10,519 nucleotides of DNA, from NCBI GenBank assembly GCA_900617975.1, contig UZAE01002042.1:1-10519 (forward strand), in the 5' to 3' direction. Each line of letters opens with the position of its first letter. Position 1 is the first letter of the stretch. The position numbers and the translations under genes were made by a program. Below, piece by piece: positions 8,342-10,519 of this stretch. A model generated the notes under the pieces. The model was given only the letters and a program-made list of their open reading frames with translations. It was not told the DNA's origin and did not search any database. Source of the stretch: Rodentolepis nana. Its lineage: Eukaryota; Platyhelminthes; Cestoda; Cyclophyllidea; Hymenolepididae.

Positions 8342-9064
8342 CTCTGCTACCTCTTCCAGGGTATAAATAAATCAATTGCAAAATGGGCAGAATTTGCGTT
8401 TAATCTCATTTGCTTATCACCTAGTGTTAATGAGGCTCGGTGTCCCTCACTGATGCGTCCGTCCATTCAAGCATATTCTTAGGCATCGAATTTGAAAATG
8501 TCTATCATAATTATATTGGCCAGATAAAAGTGAGATTATTTGCTGTGTAGTGTCTTTTAAAACAGTAAAAGTAAGTTAAGTAATCTCCAGTTATCGATTA
8601 TATTTGTGCTAACCAATTAAATTTGATTTTTTAAATATCATATTTCAATAGATCAATGTATTCGATTAGTCAGTTGGAACAAGTTGAGCATCAAGATATT
8701 AGTCAGACAGGGGAATCGTTTGCTCTCAAAGTAACCTCGTCTGGGAAGAAAAGAAACCTAATAGTCCAGATTTCGGGATCGAAGCAAAAATTTTCTACAT
8801 AGTTGGGATTGCGATTGACTTGGGGTTTCAAATTGGAGTTATGGCTTAGCTTCAAAAGTTTCCAAGAGACAGTTAGACTGGTTGCCTGGATGACACAACT
8901 CTGCATATCAAAAATCTGTTTAAATTCGTCAGGAAGTAAAGTGGTTTTATAGATTCAGCTAAAAACGACTCAATTTTTAAAGTGGCCAATATGCGATCAG
9001 TTATGGCCAAGCGGAAAGGTAAAAAAAAATGGAAATTGTTTAAAAGAAATAGTAAATCTGACAT

Positions 9065-10056
9065 TTACTAAAAGTTCGACGTTTATCTTGAAAAGACAAC
9101 CAAAATCACATCATTAGGAGACAAAACGCATGCACCTACTTAGTGACGTCTGTAAAAACGGACAAGAAAGTTGGTTTCTAGGGCCGATCGATGAGAATAC
9201 CATCGGAGTATGTTTAAATGTTTACAAACATTTCATTAAGAGACCTATAATTCAATATTAAGCCTGTTTGTCCGCCTGCCTTTTCACTAACACTCCAATC
9301 CAGATTTTTCATATTTCGATCATTTCCACGAACGGATCTTAATTTCCATATTTCGAATACGTTGCTGGGATTTCAAACCCCCTAAAGGTGCTGATTTAGA
9401 GAAAATTCGGCTAAGCTTTATCATATAGAAACAATATGATACGTTCGAAATTTTAAATTTATTAATACGCCACAATTAGGGGAAGGGATTGCAACAATGT
9501 GTTTTAATGCGCTTAATTAGGTTAAGATCGTTTAACGTCAATTTTGTCAGCTCGGTTTGAGCTTACGTATTCAATATTTTGCATGTACTAAAATGTAAGC
9601 AATCTTACGTGAATTTATGAGGTAAAATAGAAAATTAACCAATTAATCCAATTTACGTATATGTTTAATTATTGAAAGGTAATTAAATCTTAATTCACAC
9701 GTAAAGGTTTTGGGATGGCCTAAATGACTCATCGGAATAACAAGTTGTGGTGGATATATTGCAGTACTCATTACCATAACGATTACAGTCCACTACGAGA
9801 TGATATAAAATGGACACTTTGCACACATAGATGTACATAAAAGTATTTGGAATTCAACCACTTGGACCTAATTTCTGACTCCTTTCTAGTTAGTTGAAGA
9901 AGGGAAGCATTCGGCGAAATGCTACACGAATAAGCCTTGACTAATCTTCACTAATCCCTATGACCTCATTTCCAAGTATAGAATGGCTCCCGGAATTAGA
10001 TAAGCTACCTCGATGACAGATGAGGGAGACGCATAGCGTTTATTGAACTTATGGTA
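9065..10056. other. Unassigned AT-rich DNA
   Basis: No open frame of note, RNA gene or repeat was found. The only local structure is an inverted repeat AAATGTTT-AC-AAACATTT at 9216-9233 and a smaller one, CCGAT/ATCGG, near 9185-9206. Confidence 0.55.
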
Positions 10057-10067
10057 ACAGCAAACAT

Positions 10068-10382
10068 TTATTTATAACAAATGGCAGGCGTTTTGATAGT
10101 TATCATTAGCCCTTTAGTTGACTTCGGGCTTCACAGAGGGTAGGAGGAACATCAAAGTGTAAAGAATTCAAAAGGGGGAATAGAAGAGTGATTCACAGAT
10201 GTAAAAGAAACAGACAGACACAAAGGCTCAGAAAGCGTAAGATGAGTACTGTGGTAGGGGTCGACTATGACATAGTGGGGGTGATGGTTGTTTGAAGTGA
10301 GAAGTCAACTGCCGGCTAATAGACTTTTTGCCATATGAATATACGTTGCCCAGGGTGCACCACGTGGAGGTAAGTCTATCGC
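10068..10382 (-). repeat. SINE copy 6 (well-preserved body, 5'-truncated)
   Basis: This minus-oriented copy has the tail TTATTTATAACAAATGGCAG, then GTTATCATTAGCCCTTTAG, the GATTCACAGATGTAAAAGA core, GTTGCCCAGGGTGCACCACG and GTAAGTCTATCGC. A perfect 11-bp direct repeat ACAGCAAACAT flanks it at 10057-10067 and 10383-10393. The head stops within GCGATAGAC, about eight bases inside the start point used by copies 1-3, and has no tRNA part. With the copy at 7922 it is the best template for a family consensus. Confidence 0.9.
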
Positions 10383-10519
10383 ACAGCAAACATGCTTAGT
10401 AATTGGGTACTTTCAAGTTAACTTGAATGAACAATAATGGCTGATTAGCTGAATACTTCGCTGCACGCTCGTCTTCATCCTCCGTGATTGCTTAGTTTAC
10501 TCGTGCTAGGATTGTGGAG

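Larger units (their letters stand above)
8277..8348 (-). tRNA. Initiator tRNA-Met (CAT)-like sequence, head of SINE copy 5
   Basis: The 72-nt minus-strand sequence folds as a complete cloverleaf. The acceptor stem AGCAGAG/CTCTGCT is perfect, with discriminator A. The anticodon stem is CTGGG/CCCAG with anticodon CAT at 8314-8316, and the T stem CGTGG/CCACG is perfect. Eukaryotic initiator hallmarks are visible: an A1:U72 first pair and a T loop reading ATCGAAA instead of TTCGAAT. Two positions argue against it being a working initiator gene. The base before the anticodon is A (8317), where vertebrate initiators have C and elongators U, and one D-stem pair is a G-A mismatch (A at 8327). No TTTT terminator follows, since the sequence runs directly into the SINE body. 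It is best read as the tRNA-derived promoter head of the SINE. An automated scanner would probably report it as tRNA-Met. Confidence 0.8.
7922..8351 (-). repeat. Full-length SINE copy 5 with initiator-tRNA-Met head
   Basis: This is the only copy that carries everything. Read on the minus strand, it has a GGT leader, a tRNA-Met-like head (8348 to 8277), a 27-nt linker (8276-8250), the common body starting GGGGTGTGCGATAGAC (8249 downward), and a TATAAATAAATAAATA tail (about 7937-7922). A perfect 9-bp direct repeat TCTTCCAGG lies at 7913-7921, abutting the tail, and at 8352-8360, three bases outside the tRNA start. This shows that head and body moved as a single unit. The body is close to copy 6, suggesting a fairly recent insertion. 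A LINE reverse transcriptase supplied in trans is the expected mobiliser of SINEs; none is encoded here. Confidence 0.9.
7565..9064 (-). pseudogene. Series of short open minus-strand stretches, possible decayed multi-exon gene split by SINE copy 5
   Basis: Reading down the minus strand, several protein-like stretches follow each other. First, 9064-8876 contains LAITDRILATLKIESFLAES. It overlaps a second frame open from 8954 to 8706 that contains LPDEFKQIFDMQ and NPNYVENFCFDPEIW. Next, 8466-8353 begins MDGRISEGHRASLTLGDKQM and ends FAIDLFIPWK exactly at the SINE duplication. After the SINE, 7867-7787 contains MTGGVWVRVLAYFE, and 7732-7565 contains NPTEQISTLILKSCLFLNTA. None has a recognised domain, and joining them needs frameshifts or introns. 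The opposite strand is also partly open here, for example 7752-7910 and 8361-8479, so the strand is not certain. Confidence 0.25.

Noticed and set aside
8277..8348. Stand-alone functional initiator tRNA-Met gene
   Set aside because: It lies inside the target-site duplication of a SINE, has no Pol III terminator after it, and carries A at position 33 and a D-stem mismatch.
8051..8381. Several 60-70 codon open frames on both strands
   Set aside because: They translate the SINE body and the tRNA-like head, so they are not genes.
1..10519. CRISPR array, bacterial operon or prophage content
   Set aside because: There is no regularly spaced short repeat, no dense coding and no ribosome-binding-site pattern. 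The repeats are dispersed and retrotransposon-like.

Overview
The window is AT-rich, non-coding-dominated eukaryotic DNA, most likely from an invertebrate. The best-supported content is mobile-element debris. A flatworm such as a trematode is a reasonable guess, because the Gag fragment belongs to the CsRn1/Kabuki-type Gypsy elements known from flukes (CsRn1 in Clonorchis, Boudicca in Schistosoma) and from insects. The sequence alone does not fix the species. No complete host gene with a recognisable product was found, and nothing resembles bacterial operons, CRISPR or phage.

Six copies of one interspersed repeat dominate the window: 305-638 (+), 888-1161 (-), about 3581-3892 (-), 5591-5898 (-), 7922-8351 (-) and 10068-10382 (-). 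Each has a conserved body of about 300-330 bp that ends in a TATAAATAAATA-type tail. Four copies are bounded by convincing direct repeats of 9-11 bp, as expected for target-site duplications made by retrotransposition. The copy at 7922-8351 is the only full-length one. Its 5' end is a near-perfect initiator tRNA-Met (8277-8348, minus strand) containing both Pol III promoter boxes, and its target-site duplication encloses tRNA, linker, body and tail together. The family is therefore a SINE with an initiator-tRNA-Met-derived head. Three of the other copies begin at almost the same base, the GGGGTGTG just downstream of the tRNA-plus-linker part.

Region by region: 1-304 flank; 305-1161 two SINE copies in opposite orientation; 1173-3580 gene-poor DNA with a (TA)n microsatellite at 2450-2480; SINE copy 3; 3902-4579 unassigned AT-rich DNA; 4580-5284 an uninterrupted 234-codon Gag reading frame on the minus strand with no visible pol or LTR; SINE copy 4; 5899-6790 unassigned; 6998-9064 a stretch with several protein-like but interrupted minus-strand reading frames, possibly a decayed host gene or old element, into which the full-length SINE has inserted; 9065-10056 unassigned; SINE copy 6; unassigned end.

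Nothing here works together as a pathway. The SINEs depend on an unseen LINE for reverse transcription, and the Gag fragment depends on an unseen or lost pol. Short reading frames that cross the SINE copies are translations of the repeat and are not treated as genes.
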